Shown here: positions 1 to 7,431 of the stretch, piece by piece | How the letters are laid out: the number at the start of each line of letters is the position of its first letter | Position numbering within the stretch: the first letter of the stretch is position 1 | DNA from: Phaeodactylibacter sp. | GTDB taxonomy: Bacteria > Bacteroidota > Bacteroidia > Chitinophagales > Saprospiraceae | Assembly (NCBI RefSeq): GCF_022763345.1 | Contig: NZ_JALEGS010000073.1 | Location: forward strand, 1 to 64,000 | DNA length: 64,000 nucleotides | Direction: 5' to 3' | Notes under the pieces: generated by a model | What the model was told of the DNA's origin: nothing | What the model saw: the letters and a program-made list of their open reading frames with translations, nothing else | The model's database searches: none | Position numbers and translations under genes: made by a program

Positions 1-231
1 CATATACATATCCTCTGCTCTGAGGTCTTGCCAATCTATGATTTTCAATGAACTTTTGTACTATTAACAAACGTACGAGCATCTACGCTGAGAAGTAGCT
101 TGCTCCGATGTCGCAAATCTAAGATCCCGACATTTATCGTCGGTGACCACTTCGTATTGCGTATAACCGAAACCGGTATTGAACGGATTCAGGGAATTGG
201 TGTATCCTTTGCTAACCATTACAACAAGCCC

Positions 232-1362
232 ATGCGTAAGACTCTTTTCTTCCGGCTCTCTGCGATGCTTGCCTTATGCTCCCTGCTGAGTCAATGCCAA
301 CGTAACCATCCGTTGCCGGAAACGGTAGCCGATTACTTCCCACACCCGGCTTTTTTGCAGAAAGGGATCGCCCAAAAGTACTACTTCCACTATCAGCGCC
401 CGGACCAATCCGAAATATGGACCAATATCAACTACCTCACTTACCAAATCAACGATCAGCAGGAGTTGGTTATTACCAATTACGATGCGGACTTCACGCC
501 AAACCGGCTGCGCAGAGTGGTCTTTGATCAAGGGGCGATGAAGGTTTTGGAAGATGTGCAGTACGATGGAGCGGACACAACGCGGTCTGCTATGCTACAG
601 CCCACAATGCGCAACTGGCTCGCCGATACGGCTACGCTGATAAAAGAGAACAAAACCGGCGACCTGACAATTCAATCGACCGAACAGCAAATCCAACGCA
701 AAGATACGCTGATAGAGAACCGGCCGGGGGTGATCTTCTACGGCCAATACGAGGCGACCCGCTACGCTGCGGATGACACCACCTCCTTCTCCAACACCTT
801 TACTGAAACCTACGTGGAAGGACTGGGCCTTTACCATCAGCATTTCCAGTCCGATCGTTTTCAGGGTACGCTGGAGCTGATCGCACAAATGTCAATGCCT
901 GAATTCCGAAAACAGCAGCAACATGGGCTTGAGCGGGTGGCTTATATTGACCCGGGCCGCACTCTGGGCTACCGGCCTGATTTCGAGCTTTGCACCGCTA
1001 CCGAAGCCATCATTGATTACTACAACGCCGATCCAGATATTCACTATCGGGGCGGAAAGTACGCGCTTTGGAAAGCCATACGACCACAGCTTGAGCCTAC
1101 TATGCTGGAAAATGCTTCCGGCTATCTGACATTCCGCTTTGTGATCAATTGCGAAGGAGAAGCCGGGCGCTTCACCCTTGAGCCTGCTGATTTGGATTTC
1201 CAGCCTACCCAATTCCCGGAAAAGACGGTTGCACATTTAGGTGAAATTACTGCCGGTCTCACCGACTGGCGGCCCGGGCGGCACAAAGGCGAGCCCGCTG
1301 ATGCTTATGCTTACTTAACCTATAAACTCAAAGATGGTGAACTGGTCGAATTACTTCCTTAG
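232..1362 (+). CDS. Putative lipoprotein with TonB-C-like C-terminal region
   Basis: A 376-aa protein with a lipoprotein signal: a positively charged start, a hydrophobic stretch and a Cys at about residue 22 (LLSQC). The open frame extends 44 codons upstream, but the start at 232 is chosen because it puts the signal peptide at the N-terminus. The middle is polar and unrecognised. The last ~80 residues (FRFVINCEGEAG, then WRPGRHKGEPADAYAYLTYK) resemble the C-terminal fold of TonB-like proteins in Bacteroidota; that is inference from pattern only. It overlaps the next gene by 29 bp, so the two are probably co-transcribed and translationally coupled. Likely periplasmic, membrane-anchored, function unknown. 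Confidence 0.75.
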   Translation: MRKTLFFRLSAMLALCSLLSQCQRNHPLPETVADYFPHPAFLQKGIAQKYYFHYQRPDQSEIWTNINYLTYQINDQQELVITNYDADFTPNRLRRVVFDQGAMKVLEDVQYDGADTTRSAMLQPTMRNWLADTATLIKENKTGDLTIQSTEQQIQRKDTLIENRPGVIFYGQYEATRYAADDTTSFSNTFTETYVEGLGLYHQHFQSDRFQGTLELIAQMSMPEFRKQQQHGLERVAYIDPGRTLGYRPDFELCTATEAIIDYYNADPDIHYRGGKYALWKAIRPQLEPTMLENASGYLTFRFVINCEGEAGRFTLEPADLDFQPTQFPEKTVAHLGEITAGLTDWRPGRHKGEPADAYAYLTYKLKDGELVELLP

Positions 1363-2176
1363 CTTCTTCATTTTGCTTTCGCTCAGCAGCTGTCAGTCCA
1401 AGCCTGCACTCTACAAGAAGGCGATCGCTGAAGAGGACTATCCTGCCCTATCAGAACAGTTGATGGGTGGGCGTCACTTTTATTATCAGGGAGCAGTTGG
1501 CCACACTTTGGTCATGCAGGAAGCCATGCGCTACGATCCTTCAAGCCCTATCCCGCACCGGGAACTGGGCGCACCAACCGTAAAGCGCGGTATGGCTAAA
1601 GACTTTTACCGCCATTATCAAAATGCAATATCCAGAGATCCTGTGCAATGGCAGGGCTGGCGGGGCTACCTGTACCTTTATTTTTACCGGGACTACGAAC
1701 GGGCCCTTGCCGACTTCCAGGCATTGGACACCCTTACGCCCAACTTTGTAGATTACCCACAGGCCACTTCTGTGCTATTTATGAGCGGCATCTGCTACCT
1801 GCAAATGAGTCAGTACGAAGAAGCGATCCGGTTTTTTGATCAGCACATTGCCGAAGAGCTAAAAACCGTGGAAGAAAGCTACATCGGCACCGAAACTTTC
1901 CTGTTCAAAGGCATTGCCCGGGCTAAACTGGAGGACTGGAAGGGAGCCAAAGCGACTTTTGAACGCGGCTTGCGCAATGCAGAAGGGAAAAGCGCTGATC
2001 TGTGGTTCTGGCTGAGCCAGGCAGCAGCGGAATTGGGCGATACGCCCCAAGCCAGGGAAGCTCTGGAGAACGCCCTGCTACAGTTCGACCAGGGCTACTA
2101 CCACGACCGCCCCTATGTGGAGGAGTTTTACCAGACTTACCGGGAGCAGTTGGTGGAGTTTGGGCAAGGGTTGTAA
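1334..2176 (+). CDS. TPR-containing lipoprotein
   Basis: A 280-aa protein starting inside the end of the preceding lipoprotein gene (29-bp overlap, different frame). It has a lipoprotein signal with Cys at residue 20 (LSLSSC). From about residue 95 it is rich in tetratricopeptide-like helical pairs, the clearest at about 148-175 (GICYLQMSQYEEAIRFF), 186-216 (GIARAKLEDWKGAKATFERG) and 221-253 (WLSQAAAELGDTPQAREAL). TPRs mediate protein-protein contacts, so this is probably a scaffold partner in the envelope, perhaps of the upstream lipoprotein. It ends 13 bp before the convergent methyltransferase gene. The specific role is unknown. Confidence 0.8.
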   Translation: MVNWSNYFLSFFILLSLSSCQSKPALYKKAIAEEDYPALSEQLMGGRHFYYQGAVGHTLVMQEAMRYDPSSPIPHRELGAPTVKRGMAKDFYRHYQNAISRDPVQWQGWRGYLYLYFYRDYERALADFQALDTLTPNFVDYPQATSVLFMSGICYLQMSQYEEAIRFFDQHIAEELKTVEESYIGTETFLFKGIARAKLEDWKGAKATFERGLRNAEGKSADLWFWLSQAAAELGDTPQAREALENALLQFDQGYYHDRPYVEEFYQTYREQLVEFGQGL

Positions 2177-2189
2177 GGCGGATATTGCA

Positions 2190-3125
2190 TTACCTAATTT
2201 CCCTGCGAAGCCGCTCCCGCAACACCCGAATATCCTCAGGGCGGGTACGGCAACAGCCACCAAGGAGGCCTGCACCCGCCGCCAGCCAGGCTTGCGGCAA
2301 AGCACCGAACCCTTTTGGCACCCGATAGGTAGGTAGCCAGCACTGCCGTTCAGCATCCCACCCTTCTCCACTGTTCGGATAGATGATCAGCGGCTTGGAG
2401 GTGTGTTGTTTTAAGTTCGACAGTAAGGCCGTGCCCAAATGCGGCGGTATACAATTGAACCCCAGGGCCACGACCTGAGGGTGCGTGCCCAAAAGTTGCC
2501 CGACTGCCGATATGGGCTGCCCTTCGCTAATATGAGCGGTATCCTTTGCAGTAAAACTAAACCAGGCTTGCACTTGCGGAAAGGTTTCGAGCAGCCTGAG
2601 CAGTACTTCCGCTTCCTGAAGGCTGGGCAGGGTTTCAAAAGCCAGCAAGTCGGGAGCCGCAGCCAGCAGCCACTCAATACGGGGAAGGTGGAAATCCCGA
2701 AGTGCCTCATCGGTTAAGCCGTAATGTCCTCTGTATTCCGCCCCATCTGCCAGGTAAGCGCCGTAGGGGCCAACGGAACCCGCGATGAGCGGTGCAGGAC
2801 CCTCGGGCAAACCAGTCTCCTCAAGATAAGCCACCCGTGCCTCCTGCGCCAGTTCGACACTGCGCTGCACCAGTTCCTTCGCCTGCTTTTCGGTATAGCC
2901 TGCCTTTAGAAAGCCTGCCCGTGCCGCCTGATAACTCGCTGTGATTGCCACATCTGCCCCTGCCCGGAAATAATCCAGGTGCACAGACCGAATAAGCTCA
3001 GGCTGTTCCTGCAAAATACGAGCAGACCACAAGCCCCCAGACAAATCAGCGCCCCGCTGCTCCAGCTCCGTGGCCAGGGCGCCGTCGAGGACTAGGGGTA
3101 ACTGCCGGTTGAGTAGTTGATTCAT
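2190..3125 (-). CDS. mmuM: Homocysteine S-methyltransferase
   Basis: A 311-aa cytosolic enzyme of the MmuM family, which transfers a methyl group from S-methylmethionine (or S-adenosylmethionine) to homocysteine to make methionine, without folate or cobalamin. Visible family features are the N-terminal LVLDGALATELEQRG strand, and the three zinc-ligand cysteines: Cys225 in GFNCIPP and the pair Cys291-Cys292 in GGCCRTRP. Length matches the family (about 310 aa). The frame stays open 11 codons further upstream, but that extension would begin inside a terminator hairpin, so the start at 3125 is preferred. The 15 bases before this start are occupied by the T-tract of the terminator of the upstream lipoprotein gene, an unusual leader. 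Confidence 0.9.
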   Translation of the reverse strand: MNQLLNRQLPLVLDGALATELEQRGADLSGGLWSARILQEQPELIRSVHLDYFRAGADVAITASYQAARAGFLKAGYTEKQAKELVQRSVELAQEARVAYLEETGLPEGPAPLIAGSVGPYGAYLADGAEYRGHYGLTDEALRDFHLPRIEWLLAAAPDLLAFETLPSLQEAEVLLRLLETFPQVQAWFSFTAKDTAHISEGQPISAVGQLLGTHPQVVALGFNCIPPHLGTALLSNLKQHTSKPLIIYPNSGEGWDAERQCWLPTYRVPKGFGALPQAWLAAGAGLLGGCCRTRPEDIRVLRERLRREIR

Positions 3126-3132
3126 GCAAGCA

Positions 3133-3168
3133 CAAAAAAACCGCCGGCAAAAAATCAATGCCGGCGGT
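3133..3168 (-). terminator. Intrinsic terminator of lipoprotein gene 3227-4174
   Basis: A perfect 10-bp inverted repeat (ACCGCCGGCA at 3140-3149 pairing with TGCCGGCGGT at 3159-3168, 9-nt loop). On the minus strand it is followed by seven T at 3139-3133. It lies 58 bp after the stop at 3227 and directly in front of the mmuM start at 3125. Minus-strand transcription of mmuM must either read through it or begin within it. Confidence 0.85.
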
Positions 3169-3226
3169 ATTACAATATTTGAAGGAAAACGTGGTGTTCG
3201 GATTTAAAACTATCCGAATATCATGC

Positions 3227-4174
3227 TTACAGCCCCTCGAGGGCAAGCATGATATCGGACAGGGACGCCGTTTCGGGCGTTATACTAATGGTCAGATTCT
3301 CCATAATAGTGACGGTCTTTTCTTCCAGGAAGTACATGCCTTCCTCTCCTTCTGCGATCACGATTATTTTGGCAGGCTCGCCCGCAGGCAGGCCAGCGCG
3401 GCAACAATCGGGGCGCAACGCATTCTCCTCTTCAAAAGGGAGGGTTGTTAAGCCATTATAATCGCGCAGGGCGATGAAAGCAACCGTATTTTTAGCATCG
3501 AAGTTGTAAGGCAAATTGAGGCAAACCTCAGCTGTGCCCTGCTCTTCTGACAGGTAAGTACCGCATTTCAGGTAGCCTAGTTCAGGACTGGAAAACTCAA
3601 ATCCCGGAACGGGCTGCCCGGACTCCGGGTCTTGCAGTTCGACAGAACGCACCGGCGCTTCGCTAAGGCTGTATTCTATCCATTCCAGCGTGCCATCTTC
3701 CGCAGCTTTACCGGTGAACAGGCGCATCTGAGAATTATACCGGGCAGTAGCCATCTGAATCCGGATCAGCTCATCGGACTTCAGGCGAAGCTGCTGCCCG
3801 CCCTGTTCTACTTCGATAAAAACTGTTCCTGCAGACTCAACAATGCCTTCCACACTGGCGGTGGTAATTCTGTTGCGCAGTAAATCTTCTTTGCTGTAAA
3901 GGTCAAGCACTTTTGCCTGAACCATTCCCGACGCTTCCGACCCATCCGGGAGCAGAAAAGCGTTGGGAGGAACAATTACCCGGCCGTAGCCGGGCAATGT
4001 TATAAGTTTTTCTTGCGATGCATCCCAACTAATCGGTATAGGATTGGATTGTACCGCCTCAAAGAAGCGGTTGATATTGCCGGAAGTAAGCTCAAGGGGC
4101 TGGAATTGGTCAACCTCTTCCACGCACCCCGTCAGTAGCATCGCAATTCCAAAGTATGTAAAAAGCCTTCTCAT
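3227..4174 (-). CDS. Putative lipoprotein, function unknown
   Basis: A 315-aa protein with a clear lipobox (AMLLTGC, Cys17) after a charged start MRRLFTYF, so it is predicted to be lipid-anchored in the envelope. The body is predicted to be mostly beta, with segments such as LPGYGRVIVPPNAFLLPDG and VFIEVEQGGQQLRLKSDELI that resemble repeated beta-sandwich units seen in Bacteroidota surface proteins. No catalytic motif is recognised. It is transcribed alone and followed by a strong terminator. Its start is separated from the divergent zinc-ribbon gene by about 140 bp. Confidence 0.75.
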   Translation of the reverse strand: MRRLFTYFGIAMLLTGCVEEVDQFQPLELTSGNINRFFEAVQSNPIPISWDASQEKLITLPGYGRVIVPPNAFLLPDGSEASGMVQAKVLDLYSKEDLLRNRITTASVEGIVESAGTVFIEVEQGGQQLRLKSDELIRIQMATARYNSQMRLFTGKAAEDGTLEWIEYSLSEAPVRSVELQDPESGQPVPGFEFSSPELGYLKCGTYLSEEQGTAEVCLNLPYNFDAKNTVAFIALRDYNGLTTLPFEEENALRPDCCRAGLPAGEPAKIIVIAEGEEGMYFLEEKTVTIMENLTISITPETASLSDIMLALEGL

Positions 4175-4313
4175 TCAGTATAGAGATTTGTCTAAACCTC
4201 CGGTATTTTCCGGCAATTGGATTGTATGTACAACCTCTAGACCCGCCAAGTTGGCCATCCGTTGCCTGAGGTTGAATTTTTTTTTACTTTCGGTAATACA
4301 TTCCCAAAATCCT

Positions 4314-5042
4314 ATGCAAGAAAAGCTGTCCTGCCCCGAATGCCGGTCTGTAATCGCCCCTGACCAAATTAACATTAACATGCTGCTGGCCAAGTGCAGT
4401 AATTGTGGTTTGGTGTTTAGTTTTGAAGACCGCGCCCCCGCTCCTCCCCCCAAATCGGATACGGCCCCCACCCCTCCACAGGCGAAGGACCGCGGCGATG
4501 TTCCTATGCCGCCCGGCATTCAGGCCCAAGCCCTGCTGAGCGAGTTGAATATTCAAATCAGCTGGCGCAACCGGGTGGATGGGTTTCTTACCTTATTCAC
4601 CGTAGTCTGGAATATTTTTGTCATCCCGTTCGCTGTCTTTGCCGTCATTAGCGGGGAGCTTCAAGTGCTTTTGTTTTTGAGCCTGCACCTTTTGGTTGGA
4701 GTTGGCTTTCTATATGTGCTGGTTTCCAATTTGATCAATAAGACGCTCATACAAGTCACCCGCCGGAAATTATTCATTGAACATACACCTCTGCCCGTAC
4801 CCTTTCGGGGCAATCAAGAGATCGACGCTCAGGATATCCGGCAGCTGTATGTGGAAGAATACGTGGCCAGTACCACCAATGGCCGCCCTAACCTGCGGTA
4901 TGCCCTCCATGCCCGGCTGCACTCCGGGAAACGGCTCGAACTCATGAAAGGCTTAAAAAACCCCGAGGAAGGCCTATACGTTGAACAGCAAATTGAGCAA
5001 TTCCTGGATATCGAAAACCAGGCCGAGGCCAAAGAAATTTAA
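4314..5042 (+). CDS. Zinc-ribbon membrane protein
   Basis: A 242-aa protein. The N-terminus carries a zinc ribbon with two CxxC knuckles (Cys7/Cys10 and Cys28/Cys31: CPEC...CSNC), of the kind found in MJ0042-type zinc-finger proteins. A proline-rich linker follows (about 40-62), then two adjacent hydrophobic segments at about 92-113 and 117-139, likely a hairpin in the inner membrane, and a soluble C-terminal domain of about 100 aa. The frame is open for 90 codons upstream, but that stretch lies antisense to the neighbouring lipoprotein gene and the zinc ribbon begins right after this ATG. A TACTTTCG element about 25 bp upstream resembles a Bacteroidota -7 box. Function unknown. Confidence 0.8.
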   Translation: MQEKLSCPECRSVIAPDQININMLLAKCSNCGLVFSFEDRAPAPPPKSDTAPTPPQAKDRGDVPMPPGIQAQALLSELNIQISWRNRVDGFLTLFTVVWNIFVIPFAVFAVISGELQVLLFLSLHLLVGVGFLYVLVSNLINKTLIQVTRRKLFIEHTPLPVPFRGNQEIDAQDIRQLYVEEYVASTTNGRPNLRYALHARLHSGKRLELMKGLKNPEEGLYVEQQIEQFLDIENQAEAKEI

Positions 5043-5116
5043 CGACTCGTCTATTACCGCTTTACAAGCTGCCGGATTTTCCTTATTTTCTGATTCCAAT
5101 TGCTAAAACGCATGCT

Positions 5117-6097
5117 ATGAGCCTGAAAGATGATTTAAAGAAATTGCTGTTCGGCGCAAAGTCCGTTGCCCGTTCTGCTGGCCGGAAGGCAGAAGAACAA
5201 GGCAAAAAACTGGGCGAGGAGCTCAGCGAACAATCAAAAGATTACTACCAAAAAGCCAAACAACGCATGGAAGAACTGGATGATGAATACCGCCCTAAGG
5301 TGAAAAAGAAAGCAGCAGAAGCTCGTGGCTTTGCGGAAGAGCTGGTCAACGAAGCCTTCAATAGCCCTAAAGAGCCCGAAGACCTTAAAAACGACGATAT
5401 GAACGATAAGAAAAAAGAGGAAAACCCGGCTGAAGAAGAACCGTCCTTTGAAGACATCTTCACCGGTAAAACCACGCCCCCGAAAGAAGAACCCCGATCC
5501 AGGGAAAAAGACCCTGATCAGCGGACTAAATTTGATGAATTCAGTGAGGAGTTTTCTAAAGTGGCAGGGGAAGCCGGCCGTAAAGCAGCGGATGTCTCAG
5601 AGCGGGTTGGCAAGCGGGTCATTGATGCCAGCGATAAAATCAACGAACGCCTGTTTGAGGAAGGTGAAAAACTTTGGGACAAGGCCAAAGAGAAAGGCAG
5701 CAGCTTCATGGACCGCTTCGAGGGCCTTGTGGACAAAGCCAATGAAGAAGCCGAAAAGGAATCCATGGATGACCTGACGGAAAAAGCCAAAGCCATGGAT
5801 GAAGAACTGGAACGCCGGGTGAAAGAACGCGGCCAGCGCTCCAATGCCGAGAACCTGGAACGGGACCGTAAAAAAGACCCGCTCGGTGGCATGGACAGCT
5901 TCTTCGATAAAGCCGAGCGCTATGCCTCCGGCGACTATGCCGATGAGGGTACGCCGGCCGGCAAAGACGTTACCATCCGAAAAGATCCAGACTACAAGCC
6001 TAAAGAAAACACTGGAAAAGTCAAGGGCTTCGACGATCTCGACGGAGACGGAGACGAAATCATTGACGATGCCATCCTGGACGACGACGATAAATAA
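5117..6097 (+). CDS. Highly charged, helical Lys/Glu/Ala-rich protein
   Basis: A 326-aa protein without cysteine, signal peptide or long hydrophobic segment. It is dominated by Lys, Glu, Asp and Ala in heptad- or 11-residue-like patterns, for example AEEQGKKLGEELSEQSKDYY near the start and KINERLFEEGEKLWDKAKEK in the middle. This composition is typical of amphipathic or LEA/YtxH/apolipoprotein-like proteins. The C-terminus is acidic and ends in an Asp-rich run after GFDDLDGDGDEIIDD. Likely cytoplasmic, possibly membrane-surface-associating or stress-related; this is inference from composition only. It ends 11 bp before the NUDIX gene, suggesting an operon of three genes to 7348. Confidence 0.75.
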   Translation: MSLKDDLKKLLFGAKSVARSAGRKAEEQGKKLGEELSEQSKDYYQKAKQRMEELDDEYRPKVKKKAAEARGFAEELVNEAFNSPKEPEDLKNDDMNDKKKEENPAEEEPSFEDIFTGKTTPPKEEPRSREKDPDQRTKFDEFSEEFSKVAGEAGRKAADVSERVGKRVIDASDKINERLFEEGEKLWDKAKEKGSSFMDRFEGLVDKANEEAEKESMDDLTEKAKAMDEELERRVKERGQRSNAENLERDRKKDPLGGMDSFFDKAERYASGDYADEGTPAGKDVTIRKDPDYKPKENTGKVKGFDDLDGDGDEIIDDAILDDDDK

Positions 6098-6108
6098 GCT
6101 ACCCTTAC

Positions 6109-6666
6109 ATGAAGGCAACGGTCCGCCCCAACTGGGAACGGCTGCGCTCTGAGCCCGGCCCTGCATTGAAGATTTTTAATGTCCGGTTCGACCATATGCG
6201 CAATCCGCGCAACCAAAAGGTAGAGCGCATGGTGGTACTGGAATCTCCGGATGCGGCTAATGTTGTGGCCCGCCGCGCCTCCGACGGTGCCCTGCTGTTT
6301 GTGGAACAATACCGGTTTGGCATTGGCCGGTACACGCTGGAACTGCCCGGAGGCATGGTCGATGCAGGAGAAGCACAAGAGGTAGCTGCCCGCAGAGAAC
6401 TTTTGGAGGAAGCCGGTGCAAAAGCTGCATCCTGGCACTTTCTGGGTAAGATACCGTCCAACCCCGTCTTTCAGGACAGCTACATTTTTCACTGGCTGGC
6501 CGAGGAAGTAACAGTCGTACAGCCGCCGACCCTCGATGATGGGGAAGATGTATACCTGCACTGGCTCCCGGAGGCGGAAGTCCGAAGGCGGCTCTTCAGC
6601 GGGCAGTTTGAGCACCCGCATACCGTCAATGCCCTGCTCTTGTATTTTCATCATCTTCAAAAATAA
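6109..6666 (+). CDS. NUDIX hydrolase, ADP-ribose pyrophosphatase-like
   Basis: A 185-aa protein with a complete Nudix box at residues 82-104: Gly82, five residues, Glu88, seven residues, then REL-LEEAGA (Arg96, Glu97, Glu100, Glu101, Gly103). This motif binds Mg2+ and cleaves nucleoside diphosphates linked to another moiety. The preceding strand LLFVEQYRFGIGRYTLELPGG is characteristic of the ADP-ribose/NDP-sugar pyrophosphatase subgroup (VEQYR, ELPGG). Likely a cytosolic housecleaning enzyme; the substrate cannot be assigned from sequence alone. It sits 11 bp after the charged helical protein gene and 7 bp before the dehalogenase-like gene. Confidence 0.88.
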   Translation: MKATVRPNWERLRSEPGPALKIFNVRFDHMRNPRNQKVERMVVLESPDAANVVARRASDGALLFVEQYRFGIGRYTLELPGGMVDAGEAQEVAARRELLEEAGAKAASWHFLGKIPSNPVFQDSYIFHWLAEEVTVVQPPTLDDGEDVYLHWLPEAEVRRRLFSGQFEHPHTVNALLLYFHHLQK

Positions 6667-6673
6667 TGCACCC

Positions 6674-7348
6674 ATGCGCCCCCCTGCCTTTGCCGAAGCT
6701 CATGCCCTGGTCTTTGATGCCTACGGTACCCTCTTCGATGTCAGCAGTATCGATCAGGCGCTGCAGGCTGAATTTGGCCCACAGGCTTCTCAAATTGCTC
6801 CGGTATGGCGGCAAAAACAGCTGGAGTACACCTGGCTGCGCTCGCTCATGGACCGGTACAAAGACTTCTATGCGCTTACAGAAGATGCGCTCGTTTACGC
6901 CCTGCAGGCCACTGGCACCCACGCCAAACTGGACCAAATCCGGACGGTCATGAGCGCCTATTACGAACTTAAAGTTTTCCCGGATGCGCTTGAAGCCCTC
7001 CCCTTGCTTGCAGAGCACTACCGCCTGGCCATCCTTTCCAACGCCAACCCTTCCCTTCTGGAGCGGGCCTGTGCTTTTAGTGGCATAGATACCTACTTCG
7101 AGCAACTACTCAGCGCCGATGCGCTAAAGGCTTACAAACCCACTCCTGCCGTTTACCATATGGCAGCTGAGGGGCTGGAGTTAGAACCCAGCCAAACTGG
7201 TTTTATCTCTGCCAATACCTGGGACATCGCTGGTGCGGCCTCTGCCGGTTTGCCGACCGCATGGCTCAACCGGAAGAGTGGGGTGCCTGAGGTTTTGGGG
7301 TATGCACCCGGGCAAATCATCCAATCTCTCCTACAGTTGGTTGCATAA
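6674..7348 (+). CDS. Haloacid dehalogenase type II-like hydrolase
   Basis: A 224-aa member of the HAD superfamily. Motif I is FDAYGTLFD with nucleophile Asp15. The Tyr after DA and the later motifs AILSNANP, KPTPAVY and SANTWDIAGAASAGLPTAW match (S)-2-haloacid dehalogenases rather than phosphatases. These hydrolyse the carbon-halogen bond of short 2-haloacids to 2-hydroxy acids through an aspartyl ester. The in-frame upstream extension overlaps the NUDIX gene and is rejected; the ATG at 6674 lies 7 bp after the NUDIX stop. Family assignment is firm; activity on halogenated substrates is inferred, though plausible for a marine organism. Confidence 0.85.
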   Translation: MRPPAFAEAHALVFDAYGTLFDVSSIDQALQAEFGPQASQIAPVWRQKQLEYTWLRSLMDRYKDFYALTEDALVYALQATGTHAKLDQIRTVMSAYYELKVFPDALEALPLLAEHYRLAILSNANPSLLERACAFSGIDTYFEQLLSADALKAYKPTPAVYHMAAEGLELEPSQTGFISANTWDIAGAASAGLPTAWLNRKSGVPEVLGYAPGQIIQSLLQLVA

Positions 7349-7388
7349 AAAAAGCCACCGGTTACTGCATAAATGCAGCACCGGCAGC
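7347..7388 (-). terminator. Intrinsic terminator of giant subtilisin gene
   Basis: On the minus strand a long interrupted hairpin (arms 7380-7388 and 7354-7362, plus an inner TGCAT/ATGCA pair) is followed by seven T at 7353-7347. It lies about 45 bp after the stop of the 7432-13422 gene. It also overlaps the stop codon of the convergent dehalogenase-like gene. Confidence 0.75.
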
Positions 7389-7431
7389 TTCAGAAACCTG
7401 ATACCTTAATTCTTAGGGTAGCGGTTTACCT

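Noticed and set aside
4044..4313. 90-codon N-terminal extension of the zinc-ribbon protein
   Set aside because: It lies antisense to the lipoprotein start, lacks domain features, and the family-like zinc ribbon begins at the ATG at 4314.
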